From NCBI GenBank assembly GCA_958496175.1, contig OY292275.1, positions 46,701,701 through 46,765,700 of the forward strand: 64,000 nucleotides of DNA, read 5' to 3'. This DNA is from Sisyra terminalis. Lineage: Eukaryota; Arthropoda; Insecta; Neuroptera; Sisyridae. The notes beneath the pieces were generated by a model. It was given only the letters and a program-made list of their open reading frames with translations. It had not been told where the DNA came from and made no database searches. Shown piece after piece: positions 10,796 through 22,295 of the stretch (position 1 is the stretch's first letter; each line of letters begins with the position of its first letter). Both the position numbers and the translations under genes were made by a program.

Positions 10796-12061
10796 TGTTA
10801 TTAGCATTTGGTATATCGTGTAGGTAAGTTATACTATATACTTTAATTAAATCAGGAGATTCAACTGAGTCTCACATCAACAGGTACGGTGAAGGATGTT
10901 TTCGGTTGCCAAGGGAGGTTTATTTATTATTATTTTTGCACTTAAGACTTACATTGGCAGAGATAAAACGATTTTTTCTCAAAATTTCATTGAAAAGGTA
11001 AATATCGAAGGTTCGATATTATATATACAGCGAAGAATACTGCGGGTTATTAATGTAGGTGTTTTTAAAACTAAATACTTTTAAATTCTCAAATTCTTAG
11101 CGTCTAAATATAATGGCAAAATAGTGTCACTAAATTTATATTATATGCACCCCAAATTATCAAAAATCGTAGTAGTTTTATAATTCGCTAGCTTTTATAA
11201 ATATAACAATTTTAGAATTGTCCTTATATCCTTATATTTATCGTAATTTGACTGTATTTTCAAAAGTTTTATTTTAAACACCGTCATTTTAAATAAATTA
11301 AAACAAAATACAAAAAACTTAATGAATATTTTCTACACAAACTGCTTATCACGAAAGCTTATTTCCCTAATGCATACGGACACGCATGTTTAAGTACTCA
11401 ACTTTTACGTTGATTTATAGCCAAGCATATTTTATTGTGCTCGTGAAACGTATTAAAGATTATGTAGCACATTGTAATTTTCACGATGAATAATAGAAAA
11501 AAAAAACGTAACAAAACTGCCAACCTCCTACTATGAAATCAAAATTAGGAATAAACCAAGCAAAAATTGTTCATCTTGTGGATAAAAGTTCCTTTTCTAG
11601 CTATCATTCCAATTGAATTTGGTTTTTCAATTTAAATTCTCTTCAGGCTGATCGGTTTAGCAGCAATCAAATTCAGGAGACGAATGTGAATGATTTATCA
11701 AATAGACTACATAGACTACACAGTAAATGTCCCATTTGAATCTCTTTTGTCTTTTTGACACTTGCATCTCTTCGAAAATGTCTTCAAAAAAAGAAAACCT
11801 TTGTTGTGTTTATCTGAAGTATATCAGTCTAGTTTTCTGCTTTGATAGTCCTTTTTATTTTAACCTTTATTTTTTATTCATTGCCCATCGTTCCGATAGT
11901 CCCCGCTTAACAACGTTTCCCTAAAATTCGGAGAAAATAACTGACAAAAGTTTAAAGCCAGCTAATTCCTCATCATTCTCGATTCTTCAAATTTTCTAAT
12001 CGTTTTATTAAACACTACCCCTAACTACTTTTTTACCAAAAAATATTTTTTTCTACTTAAG
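10796..12061. other. AT-rich intergenic DNA, no gene seen
   Basis: Only short chance ORFs (for example 10896-11084 and 11727-11924) occur, with no recognisable domain. Confidence 0.55.
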
Positions 12062-12071
12062 CATTAGAATT

Positions 12072-12270
12072 TAACATTGATAAATATTTTTTTTTATTTT
12101 CGAATCACAATTATAAATTAATGAATAATAATATATGTCCTATGACTCAATTTCTTTATTACGACGCGTTTCAATAGTTCCTGGCTTAATAATAATACAT
12201 GATAAGCCAGGTACTGTTGAAACGCGTTGTAATAAAGAAATTGAGTCATAGGACATATATTATTATTCAT
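12072..12270. mobile_element. Short, degenerate Penelope-like foldback
   Basis: A palindrome of 150 bp (12121-12270) is preceded by a 49-bp extension (12072-12120) that matches the extension of the 5366-5689 element (TAACATTGATAA ... CGAATCACAAT). The outer arm sequence is shared too (ATAATAATATAT, TTTCTTTATTACGACGCG). The ribozyme core is truncated: GAAACGCG and GTAATAAAG remain but CTGATGA is lost. The flanks share CATTAGA (12062-12068 and 12273-12279) as a probable duplication. Confidence 0.65.
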
Positions 12271-12279
12271 AACATTAGA

Positions 12280-13345
12280 TTTTCCTAAACAATGACATTA
12301 AGGTGTCAGTAAAGTAATACGTTAGTCAAGCTAATTTTACGATTGTTCGAAAGAATTGAACGTATGAATTACCAATGTCTTACTCCTACTAAATTAAACA
12401 AATTTATAATTTGAAAATAATTACTTTACATTATTTAAATAGATTACTAATAAAAAAGTTGCATTGCTTTAAAACATGTGCACATAAGACTTTAATAACC
12501 CAACGAGGATAAATTAAAACAGGTGAGTTATTAAGCTCAATCTTCTTATTTGTGTTATAAATTTAAGGACGATAGCAACTATAATTAAAATCGCGGCATT
12601 TTTAAAAGGAAGCCTTTTCATTTTGAAATACCACCATCTGTTTGAAAGACTGCATTTTATGAATTTTTTATTTCACATACTGTAAAGTAAAAAAAACCGT
12701 CTTTAATTACATGGAAAATTAATTTGATGGGTAAATGGTTTGATTGTGTGCAAAATGTTAGTCCCAAAGTTATTATTTTGTTTGCATTCAAAAAACAAGC
12801 AAATATATTCTTTTTATTTTTATGCTATAAAAGTCTAAAAATAAATCCAGTTTATAATCATATGTAATATCATAATGACACTAGTTATATCATAGCAAGT
12901 GGATGAGTTCTTTGTCGGGAAAGTAATGAGCTGATTTGACATTTTCCGAATATATTAGAATAAAAAAATTAATAGCGATAAGTTTAGCTACTTATAGAAT
13001 ATATTTTTTTAGTTATTTATCGATTCATAATTAGATTTTCTTAATGATAATAACGAAAGTTTTTATTCTTGATTTGTCTACCATTTTTCAGATATTTGAA
13101 ACATTTCAAATTGATTGCCTACATATTTAACCAAAAATTATATCAAAGTTACATTAAATTAATAAAATGAAGGTGTTATGTTCATTAAAAGTATTAAGAA
13201 ACATGATCAACGAATAGTATGGGTATGGTGTACTCTATTCACAATAGTAACTCTAATCGTTCGAAATTTACTAATTGGAATACAATGATATTAACTTTCT
13301 TTTCAACCAAATTTAGAACTCAAAAATAGTTCGTTAACAAGAACA
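12280..13345. other. AT-rich intergenic DNA, no gene seen
   Basis: Nothing recognisable was found beyond AT-rich sequence. Confidence 0.55.
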
Positions 13346-13573
13346 GGGGTGGTCGACCCGCATGAGGCCTGTTTTGACCATTTTTCCGGCCCATAAGATT
13401 CATTACACTTTTACAAAATAATGGTCAAAGAGGTGAAAACTTATGTTTTAAAACTTATGTCTACGGTATATCTAAATCTAATATGGGGATATAAAATTTT
13501 ATATGTGCACCGCGGAGTTATGATGCATTTTCAAAGCGGCCCACATTACCATTTGAGTTGGCCACCTCTAAAC
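13346..13573. mobile_element. Possible hAT-type MITE remnant
   Basis: The left end reads CAGGGGTGGTCGACC followed by GGCC-rich sequence. The right end reads GGCCCACATT ... GAGTTGGCCACCTCT, an approximate inverted copy. These ends resemble hAT termini of the CAGGGGTGGCCAACC kind. The arms are diverged and the flanking 8-mers do not match well, so this is tentative. Confidence 0.4.
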
Positions 13574-13947
13574 TAGAATACTTTTGTGGCTTTTCAGTAG
13601 GTTAAAAGTTGAAAATACTTGATTAATACAAATTCATCTAATTCATCGATATTATTCATCTAAGATCTGTACCTTTTCGGAGTCCATTTGGTTTAAAGTT
13701 CAAATATCCCGGTTTATAGATATTGCCATAGATCTTCCAGCTGTATAGAAGAAAATATAATGAATTGTTTCTGCTTAGAAAATTTTATAAAAAAAATCCA
13801 TAAAAGGCGTTTCAAAACATCACTAAAGTACAATGTATCGCGTTAATACAAGTGTATGGCACCCAGTGTATCCTATTTTGAAGAAATAGGATATCCTATT
13901 TTTTGAAAAAAAACCTTATAAAATATTAATTTTAAGGGTCTTCATTT

Positions 13948-15161
13948 ACCACAGTACAATTGAACAAGTCCACAGAGTTGCAAACGAAATTAAAAATGCT
14001 TTAGAAAATAAATCAATCTGTACGGGAATTTTCCTCGACGTATCTCAAGCTTTCGACAAAGTCAACCATAATGGTTTACTCTACAAAATATACTCCTTAC
14101 TACCAATCCAATACCACAAAATTCTAAACAGCTACATCACCAGTAGAACATTCCAGGTTCAATTTGGTAAGGAATTCAGTTCGTCGCGAACTATAAAAGC
14201 GGGAGTACCACAAGGCAGTGTTCTGGGCCCACTATTATACTTAATTTTTACAAGCGATCTTCCAACAAACGATCAAATTACAACCACCACATTTGCAGAT
14301 GATACAGCTCTACTTTACACCAACAAAGATCCTAAAATAATCCAACGTCGTCTACAGGAACATGTAAATGTCATAACTAAATGGTGTGACCAATGGGGAA
14401 TTAAACTCAATGATGAAAAATCAATCCAAGTCACGTTTACCCTAAGAAAAATCACAAGTCCAAGGATCACAATCAACGACAAATCCATACCACAAAGCAG
14501 CTCGGTCAAATATCTGGGAATGCATCTTGACCAAAAATTAACCTGGCGTGAACACATCTCGAAGAAAAAGGAACAAATGAATATAATATTTAAAAAACTA
14601 TATTGGCTCATTGGAAAAAAATCAAAATTAAAATTAGAAACAAAAATCATCATATACAAATCTATAATAAAACCTATATGGACGTACGGAGTTCAACTTT
14701 GGGGTTCCGCTAAAAATTCAAATTTACAAATAATAGACCGCTGCCAATCGAAAATTATTAGAGCCATCATTGGCGCTCCTAAGTACGTGCGAAATTCTAT
14801 AATACTTAGAGATACCGACACTGAAACAGTCAAAGAAGTCACTTTGAAAATTAGTAAAACCTACAAGAAAAGACTTGACTCACACCCGAACCAATCAGCC
14901 AGGAAGATCTTAAAAACCAAACGTTTCACGAGACTCAAGCGAAATGATCCACTGAACCTAATGGAGTAAATTTGAAATCAATAGTCGAGGCCAATGATGG
15001 ACCCACCTTCCACATCCAATTCTACACAAAGGTGTAGGGAGGACTAATTACTCTAGTTTTTTTTTTTTTTTTTTTTTTTAGTTTTAGACTTAAGAGTTGT
15101 AATAAATTTTGTTAGAGATATATTTATATCTGATTCAAAAATTATAAATAAAAATGATAAC

Positions 15162-15190
<29 letters not shown>
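13948..15190 (+). mobile_element. 5'-truncated Jockey-clade retrotransposon copy
   Basis: This is a 1,243-bp copy of the 3' part of the full-length element at 24330-28890. It begins inside the reverse-transcriptase domain (HSTIEQVHR region), keeps the YADD-type FADD box, runs open to the same stop at 14969, and ends in an A-run (15162-15190). The perfect duplication GGGTCTTCATTT (13936-13947 and 15191-15202) marks a standard target-primed insertion. Over the coding part I find only two differences from the full-length copy (a V-to-A change near 13981 and an A-to-T change in KILKTKRF). The internal 23-T tract has the same length. Insertion is therefore recent. It landed inside an older dispersed repeat whose other half continues at 15203. 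Confidence 0.92.
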
Positions 15191-15193
<3 letters not shown>

Positions 15194-15202
15194 TCTTCAT
15201 TT

Positions 15203-15390
15203 GGATATCTAGATAGTGGCATTTATCTTTAAGATAAAATTTTACCCGGATAATAAAAAAAACATGCGTATTTTCACCTAAGAATACTAAAAATGTGAAA
15301 GATTTATTTAATAGAAAAATAATGATCTATTAAGGATATGGTCTATCTATCCATGAGTGAAAATATCGGCCCGAAATTCTAGAAAGCACC
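15203..15390 (+). repeat. Dispersed repeat family B (split by Jockey)
   Basis: The segment ATCTAGATAGTGGCATTTATC, TTACCCGGATAATAAAAAAAA and CATGCGTATTTTCACC recurs in diverged form at about 16785-16880, 50529-50625 and, inverted, at 51145-51215 and 56455-56530. Further in, CTATCCATGAGTGAAAATATC (15350) recurs at 51060. The repeat began left of the Jockey insertion, with AAGGGTCTTCATTT as its interrupted portion. Confidence 0.6.
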
Positions 15391-15394
15391 TGTG

Positions 15395-15537
15395 TGCAAT
15401 GGGATTACATGTGAGTGATCCAAAATTCAGATTCTTTTAGACAGAAGATGAAACCGTTTTTCACGTTCTATGGGAATGCGGTTCTCTAAATGAATGGAGA
15501 GATGAGGAACTAGGAATTCAATTCCTGGAACTAAGAT
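15395..15537 (+). pseudogene. Non-LTR retrotransposon C-terminal remnant
   Basis: The plus frame reads SDPKFRFF, a stop, then TEDETVFHVLWECGSLNEWR and a second stop. This matches the DP-x-C-RFC ... EDETxxHxLxxC zinc-binding tail found downstream of reverse transcriptase and RNase H in I/R1/LOA-type elements. The cysteines that should follow RF are lost. It is a relic of a different non-LTR lineage from the Jockey copies nearby. Confidence 0.5.
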
Positions 15538-16052
15538 AGTTAGAAAGCACCTAATGCAACGATTGCTGAGGTTCGCCTAGCTGCTTGACTTTAACAGGGT
15601 AAAGTAGGGACCCAGGAAGAACAATAAGTTCTAAGGCTGCAGTGTTGAGAACTTGAGGCTCAATTAACCTCATCCTGGAAAACGCAACTTAATAAAAAAG
15701 AGCTTCCAAAGCGTATAGATGATAGGCACAGGCTACTGCATAGGTACATGGAAAAAAATTGTCATCGTTACAGCGACAATTGTAGTTGAGGTTACTATAA
15801 GTTGGGGTAAAGAAATGCTAACTTCAATTTGGGGTAACCTTCACCACTTATTTTAATAATGTCAACTTCAGTCATCAATATTTACTACTAATACTAGTTA
15901 AAATTTATAACATGTAACCGTTAGAGGTATTTGTCTGGGACATTCTTGACATCTAATTCGCCCCTGGGCTAGGACCGTTGAGTTAGGTAGAAAGAGCATG
16001 ACTAAATTTGGTATGGACTATGGTTGCAAACGCTACATCGCTTTTTTCAAAC
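15538..16052. other. AT-rich intergenic DNA, no gene seen
   Basis: No coding or repeat feature was recognised apart from diffuse similarity to the flanking repeats. Confidence 0.5.
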
Positions 16053-16154
16053 ATCAATATATCATTATGATAAAATTTCATATCCTTGGTGATAACAGAT
16101 TAATAAAAACTTTCAGAGGACTAGGATCAAAAGTAAGCAGTCAAAACTTGATTT

Positions 16155-16199
16155 TTACTCGCGACGTTTCGGTCCCTTTATTGAGCATTCCTCAGGGAT
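16155..16199 (-). ncRNA. Hammerhead motif, left arm of 16064 element
   Basis: On the minus strand the core CTGAGGA (plus 16189-16195) fits the CUGANGA consensus. An imperfect stem II follows (GCTC ... GGGACC), then GAAA (plus 16167-16170) and ACGTC before GCGAG. The cleavage triplet is GTC. The upstream half of stem I is better preserved in the other arm (CGC). Confidence 0.45.
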
Positions 16200-16245
16200 T
16201 CATGAACAATCGCTTTAACTTCGTCAACAAATCGATTGTTTATAA

Positions 16246-16287
16246 ACGCCTGAGGAAGGCCCAATAAAGGGGCTGAATCGTCACGAG
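16246..16287 (+). ncRNA. Hammerhead motif, right arm of 16064 element
   Basis: CTGAGGA is at 16250-16256, stem II is AGGCCC with GGGGCT around an AATAAA loop, then GAAT (one change from GAAA) and CGTC, with cleavage predicted after 16282. The GAAA-to-GAAT change probably weakens or abolishes activity. Confidence 0.35.
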
Positions 16288-16784
16288 TAATAATCAAGTT
16301 TCCACTGCTTATTTTGGATCCTAGTCCTTTGAGAGTTTGTATTAATCAATATATCGTTCATAAAAATTGATATTGAAACCCGAAATACCCATGGTATATC
16401 GTTCTCCAATAGTGATGTTTTATGAACTCCGACAGTTTATAATATAACGCGTGAGATTACAAAACTAACGATAGATAAGATTACAATCTAATGACCTTAG
16501 ATTATAAACTGGTGGATTTTACGGTATCGCTTATTATTATTTGAGAAATATTATGTATTATAAATAGTGATAAAAACCATCGAAATAAACCGATATATCG
16601 TTCATAAACGGTAATGTTTTTAACATCAATGTTTCACGTTTGAAAATATCGATATTCTAATATCGAAGTTTTTTATGCAATGTTGCATTCATGGTATGGA
16701 TGCATTTGATTTGAAATGGGCCTATCAAAGTCATGTTTTATTCGTTTTAAATTAATCAATTGGTTTTTTTAGTTTTAAGAGCCG

Positions 16785-16880
16785 GTATTGTCATACCTAG
16801 ATAGTAACGCTTATCTTCCAGATAGAATTTTATCCGGAGGATACAAAAAACATACGTATTTCCCCTAAGAATAGTGACAT
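16785..16880 (+). repeat. Dispersed repeat family B, partial copy
   Basis: ACCTAGATAGTAACGCTTATC, TTTTATCCGGAGGATAC and CATACGTATTTCCCC align with the copies at 15203 and 50529. It is a diverged fragment without visible ends. Confidence 0.5.
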
Positions 16881-17329
16881 GTGTGCATGATATTTTAATT
16901 CACGTAAATCAAGGGAGGTATGTAACTTTGAAGTAGTGAATTGATTGAATATTAAGTTTTAAGATTAATATTAATATACTATTAAGATAAGGAATGTACT
17001 ATTAAATTTTCAGGCACCTGTTACAATTTTGATAATATATTTCATGCATACTTAAGTTTTACAATGAATTTTTATTAGGAAATCCATTTCAAATATCTTT
17101 TTTACGTACAAATTTTTTTAATGGTTGACTTAGGCTGCGTTTTAGTTTATCTGAATACTAAGTCTTACAAAAATAAATATAAAAGTACTATGTATGTAAA
17201 TCGCTTGAGGCGGGAAGAAGAAAGTGGTAGATTTAATTTTCTTAATAAGCGGTTCTACTATACAAACGTTGAACAGCAACAACATCAAAAATCAAATCTA
17301 ATATGTAGAAATATTGAAATAAAAAGTTA
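16881..17329. other. AT-rich DNA, no gene seen
   Basis: Nothing beyond short chance ORFs can be supported. Confidence 0.5.
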
Positions 17330-18718
17330 AAATTTAACAGCATTAAAAGTCGATATTTAAAAAAGGGAGAATTTCTGTTAAGTTCGTATTTTTTACAGGC
17401 AATCGCCAGGGTCGAATTCTGAGAAAGCGATACTAAAACTTGTTTGATATTTGCCGCCTCAGTGGGTATAAAAGTTAATCTGTCCGTCCCAACTACCAAC
17501 TTTATGTTCTCAAAGAATGGTACCACAAATACAACTGAATTGTTCCAACACAAGTCTCCATATGCCTCGCATCTGCTGACCACTTCTTCCAATGATCTAG
17601 ACAGAGACAAATCAATGTGTTATCATTTTTTATTTTTTGATTCCATCAACGTTTAATGCCATCAATATGAAGAAAAATACAAGTTGGAATCAAACATTCT
17701 TTTCCACACTTTTCCTCGACCAAACTCCAGTTTTGGTTGGCGCAATTTTTGAATTTTGAAACTCAATTGTCTATTAGTCTTGAAAATCAATGAAAAATCG
17801 TTATAATCAATATAGGAGAACTTCTTATCCTTAACATATTTTTCGGGAGTATCTTTGATATCTTTAAAAGCGAGCGGTTTACCAATAAAACGGTATTTTC
17901 TATCCAAACAATTAAATTCCTTAGATATCCTTAGCTTAAAAGTTAATTTCAACGAATTTTCAATAAATTTAAAAAAAAATATGCCGTCTTAGTAGTGCTT
18001 ATAAGTTTATAAGCTTAAAAGTTAAAACAATTGAAGATCACATGCGTTTTTCACTTGTTATTACTTAAAAAGGAGACATAGTTGTTAGATTTTGGGAAAG
18101 TTTTAAAGTTAGAAATTTAAATATTTTGTTGCTTTATGTTTTAATTAGAAAGAAAAAATAATATCAATTTTTCTTTGCATTAAAGATTTTTCTTAATTAG
18201 TCCTCAAAATAAAATAATACAAAATTTAATGAGACCGTAATAACCGCAAGCAAACTATGTTTTTTTCTAGTGAATAAATGTACAAAAATCAGACTATAAC
18301 ATTTAAACATTGAAAAGATGCAATTACCAAAGATTTTACTCACAAGAATTATACCATTTATATAGTTTATCTTAAGATTTATTGTAAGATTTGTTTTATT
18401 TAAGAATACCACGAAAAGTTTACTGTTAAAACTTTGTTTCGGTTTCAGTTTCGAGGCTAATTTAAATTTAATATTATTTAAATAAATACCTAACCTTTAA
18501 TAAAAGCGGAAATCAATTGAATTCTCCACCCAAAATATTATAAGTGAATAAAGTTTGAAATTTTCAGGTGTTTTATAAATTTTCATAAATATTGAAAAGA
18601 AGTTGTTTGAAAAAAAAAATAGTGGCATATTACATACCTCAACTTCAACACCTGAGCGCAACGCATCCGAAACTAAACTAATTTTGATGAGCACTCTAAA
18701 CAAGCACAATAAAAACAT
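17330..18718 (-). CDS. Candidate gene or gene fragment, unknown
   Basis: Three protein-like pieces lie in order on the minus strand. At 18638-18718 an ATG opens a hydrophobic signal-peptide-like stretch (MFLLCLFRVLIKISLVSDAL) ending at a good donor GAG|GTATGT. At 17662-17952 an open frame encodes a lysine-rich stretch (YRFIGKPLAFKDIKD ... KVWKRMF). At about 17340-17597, behind a pyrimidine-rich acceptor TCTCTGTCTAG, another frame reads SLEEVVSRCEAYGDLCWNNS and continues for some 80 residues with high coding character. I could not join them into one reading frame with acceptable splice sites, and no family is recognised. It may be a secreted-protein gene with missed exons, or a pseudogene. Confidence 0.25.
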
Positions 18719-19440
18719 TGTAACAACTAAACCATAATTATTGAATCATTGATTTTTATTAAACATTAAAATTAATTAACACATTAATAACAAAATAACA
18801 TTGTCAATAAGTAACAAAAAGAAGTCTCAGTTGCTTGACATCGTCGCCATGAGTGCTACTGGCCTGACACCGTGTGGCTTTTGACTCAAATAACTGTTTT
18901 AAGAAAGGCCAATCGCATAAGTAGCCGGCCTCTTCACATGTACACAATTTTTAACGTTTTCACGTTTCGATTTTCGAGACGTTTGAAATTTTACGAATTA
19001 TTAAAAGAAAAAATAATTAAAATATTCTCTAAAAATGTCCAAACACTTAAAAGAAATACTACCTCCAAACCTTTACGTTTATACTTAAAATTTCAGTAAA
19101 TTAGTGTATCAGAAGTTTACATGAAACGCTTTAAATTATTTTTCTTGCACCTGTTGCAAAAAATCCCCCTGCACCTTGAATTTTGAGTAATAAGATTAAG
19201 AAATTCTAATATTTTTGGTTCATGCTCCTTTTAAATAAATAGTTGTCATAGAAATTGAGACAAATAAGATATTTATTTCTCGAAAATTAACAAAACTAGA
19301 CAATAACATTGTTGATGGATTTATGGGCGCCTGCAGAAAATTTTCAAAGGGGGGCAAAATATTTTTAGTAATTATAATATTTTATTTTCAGATCCAATTA
19401 ATAAAATAATATTTTTCAGGTTTAAACGGATCAATTTTTA
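18719..19440. other. Intergenic DNA, no gene seen
   Basis: No ORF or repeat with support was found. An ATGGGCGCCTGCAG/GGGGGG block at 19323-19357 faces an approximate inverted match at 20490-20525, possibly the ends of a decayed DNA element that received the Penelope and SINE insertions. Confidence 0.35.
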
Positions 19441-19458
19441 ATTTATTATTTTTCAGTT

Positions 19459-19495
19459 CAGCAACGTTTCGTCACCTATCGTGACTTCCTCAAGT
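19459..19495 (-). ncRNA. Hammerhead-like motif of Penelope relic
   Basis: On the minus strand TTGAGGA, then stem GTCAC/GTGAC closing GATAG, then GAAACGTTGC. The core has one change (TTGAGGA for CTGANGA) plus the extra A seen in the other copies. It lies downstream of the GIY-YIG remnant at 19923-20365 on the same strand, where a ribozyme would sit in a Penelope-like element. Confidence 0.45.
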
Positions 19496-19615
19496 GTCTA
19501 ATAAATAAACATTCATAAAAGATAATACAATATATATACAATAATTTATAGCTTGAAATAAATAAATAATTACCACAAATGTCACCATTAAATAACTACA
19601 ATTAAATTCAATAAA

Positions 19616-19777
19616 AGCCTACTGGTAGCTGAGTGGTCTAGGTGACCGTTCTAAAACTAGTAGGTAGTGGGTTCGATCCTCGTATCGTGCAAATTTTCAA
19701 TATTTCTGGATAACGGATTTAATTAACCCCAGAGTCGCTAAAGGACCTTAGTAGTTCTAAAGCGATAGTTAAAAAAA
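19616..19777 (+). mobile_element. tRNA-derived SINE
   Basis: A Pol III A box TAGCTGAGTGG (19626-19636) and B box GGTTCGATCC (19670-19679) sit at tRNA spacing. The 5' part resembles a tRNA of the Leu/Ser type but does not fold as a complete gene. An unrelated body follows (AACGGATTTAATTAACCCC ... GAGTCGCTAAAGG). The flanks share TCAATAAA (19608-19615 and 19778-19785). A second, 5'-truncated copy with the same body is at 57743-57861. It is inserted within the Penelope relic region. Confidence 0.8.
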
Positions 19778-19922
19778 TCAATAAATAAACAAACATTAAA
19801 GTTAGACAACCCACCTGTGCATGGTAACAGGTTACTATCGTTCCTATTATGAATTTAAATTACGTTATATTTTGGTATACCTATAATTAATTTACTTTTT
19901 TAAAGTGTAATTAAAATTTATA

Positions 19923-20365
19923 CTACAAATTTGAGTAAATGTTACCAAAATATTCTGTGTCAGTTCTAAAATTTAAGGTATTATTTGCAAAAATATGTAT
20001 CATCTCACTAATATTTCTTTTATATCTTATATGTTCTCTGTTAAGTACTTTTACAATGTTAAAATTAAACCTGTGTCCAGTTTCCATGTGATGTATACAA
20101 AAAGCTGTTTTTTCTTTCATTTTACCAGCATTTTTACAACTATACTAGTAGACTAGATTAGTTTACCCAATATATGTTAGCCCACAGCAACAAGGAAAAC
20201 TATATACTATATTATACATTTTCTTGTGATCATCCTTATCCTTTAATTTAGAAAACATTTGGCTGATTGTTTTCATATTATAAAATGCTGGTTTCCAGTC
20301 TGCACCCAAGAAACACCGCGTGATTGATTTTGAAAGACCTTTTATAAATGGAAATCTAAATCTAT
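19923..20365 (-). pseudogene. Penelope-like element GIY-YIG endonuclease remnant
   Basis: One minus-strand frame runs from RFPFIKGLSKSITRCFLG through KMYNIVYSFPCCCGLTYIG to a stop, then TNLVY, a second stop, and KTAFCIHHMETGHRFNF, VKVLNREHIRYKRNISEMIH and NTEYFGNIYSNL-like sequence. The order IKGLS ... Y-x-IPC-CG-x-YIG ... H-x-x-TGH-x-F-x-F ... E-x-x-x-x-KR-x-x-E is that of the C-terminal GIY-YIG nuclease of Penelope-like retroelements. The segment between YIG and HxxTGH is shortened, and two in-frame stops show it is dead. The reverse transcriptase is absent. It is strong evidence that Penelope-like elements have been active in this genome. Confidence 0.8.
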
Positions 20366-20529
20366 ACCATAGTTGTATGGTGAACGAATAGACAAGACGC
20401 AGTAGTAATGAAGAGCATACTGATTTTTATGTTAACAAAAAGAGATTTAAAATAAAAGTAACATTATTTGACTATTGTCAATCAATCCAGGGGGGTAAGT
20501 GCCCCACTTGTGGGCGTCCATGCCTGTAT

Positions 20530-22295
20530 TCATTATATTACTGTGACAAAATCGCAGGTATCAGCAAGTAATTAATATAATTATCTTTCAATTACAGAAA
20601 CTGTAGATATTATTAAGTAGTTTTGTTGTAGCTGATCCCTGCGACTTCGTCAAAATAACATAATAAATACATCATTTTTTTAAGATACTTTAAAAAAATA
20701 CTTCTTTAGTTACTTTGTATACTATGAATGGACTAAATTTCATAACGTATTAGGTAATCAGATAATGTATTTTTTAATATAAGACTATTAATATAAGAGA
20801 TACCTATATATTAAATTTATTAGAACTGAACAAAATGAAACTCTAAAAGAAATTTAAAGAATTTAACCTATAGCTACATTGCGTAAAATAAAAAATAAAA
20901 TAGTTCCTTGTAAAAAGTTTTTAAGATACTAGCTAATTTTTGCCAAAAAATAAAGAAATTAATATACAGTATAACTAAGATACTTTTTTCTAACAACTCA
21001 GGCATTGATTAGGAAAATCCTACTATGAATAATGCTATACGAAATGATGTCTTCAAAATGATCTGAGGGTGTCGGATGCACCACTTCAAGATCAAATCGA
21101 TAGTTCATGAAGAATTATTTTTTCTAAGTTCAGAAAAGAGTGCTTGCAGAAGTCAAAATAATGAGCTTTTCTAGACTTCAAAAAGAGCTTTCTTCAATGT
21201 CAGAACTAAGAGCTTCTTCTGACAGTACAACTTATATCCAAACGGCAATTGACATCGACATTAATCAAATGTATCATTATTTTTTAACAAAATTATTAAT
21301 ACTAAGCCTTTTTAAAACCCTCAATGCGTATATAATTATTCCAATTTTAAATAAGTTATTTATTTATGAATTTCACTGAGAAATGCAAACAAGAACCATA
21401 AAAAAGTAGTATACCACCAACGTAATCCAACTAAACCTCGAACGAAGAAAATATTTCATAAAGAGCTCATATTTTTGAGGTCTTCTGAAATCAGAAAAAC
21501 GATTTCTTAGAAAGCTCATATATTTTTGACGTCTTGCAAAGTCAGAAATAAGACCTCTTGAAGACTTCTTTGTTAAGAGTTCTGTAAAATGAGGTCGTTA
21601 AAACTTCATCAGGAAATCTTTCTGACGTCTTTGCTGTCTGGGGTATTACTTATTACTTATCTTAAAAGTCACCCATATATGGATTGAATTTAAAAAAAAT
21701 ATTTAACGTTCGTCTACAGTGTATAAGAAACATCTGTGCGAAATTTCAAACTTTTCGATTCGCCAGTTTGAGCTGTGGGTTGATTTATTAGTCAGTTTAG
21801 TCATTTATATCTGATCCATTTACTTTGAAAGTGATCTAAGTTCATTTTAAGGACAATCCATACAATAACCTTTTGTATTTGCAACTAAACCAAATTATGT
21901 TGAAATAAATATCCACAAAACATCAGTTTTTGTTCCAACAGTAAAAACTTTTATGATAGTTAATCTTGGTCTTAAGAAGTGGACATAGGTTACATTGACT
22001 TAGACTTTGGTACCTAATGTCCATCGATGATACTTAACAATTAGTTCAAAATTTTATATTTGCAGTATGTGTAGGCAATTTTGGATGTTCGTCAAACCTC
22101 TTCTGTACATTAATATTGGAGTATAGAGTTGAAATATACTTATTTATTTTATGTGATTAAAAGTATTTAGAGTCAATAAAAAAGATCAAGCAGAACAAAA
22201 AAGGGGTAATAATTTTTGAAACAAATTTATAACTTGTACACATCAAAAAAATAGTTTTACTCATCATTTAACACCGATATGTAATTAAACTGTCT
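20530..22295. other. Intergenic DNA with degenerate GAGCTC-type repeats
   Basis: Between about 21060 and 21640, variants of GAGCT-CATATTTTTGA, GTCTTC and AAGTCAGAAA recur on both strands, in part about every 50 bp around 21460-21580. No gene was recognised. The ORF at 21140-21379 looks accidental, as it overlaps these repeats. Confidence 0.4.

Larger units (their letters stand above)
16064..16344. mobile_element. Penelope-like foldback with hammerhead motifs
   Basis: Diverged inverted arms span about 16100-16344 and share GGACTAGGATC, AAGTAAGCAGT and ATCAAG blocks with their complements. A one-sided extension of about 36 bp (16064-16099) precedes them. A perfect 11-bp duplication ATCAATATATC flanks the element (16053-16063 and 16345-16355). 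The hammerhead motifs are listed separately. The architecture is the same as the elements at 5366 and 10404, but the sequence differs, so this is another subfamily. Confidence 0.7.

Noticed and set aside
15057..15079. Internal T-run as a second poly(A) junction or nested insertion
   Set aside because: The same 23-T tract sits at the same place in the full-length copy, so it belongs to the element 3' UTR.
19616..19690. Possible functional tRNA gene
   Set aside because: The A and B boxes are good, but acceptor and anticodon stems do not close properly and a second dispersed copy shares the downstream body, so it is a SINE.
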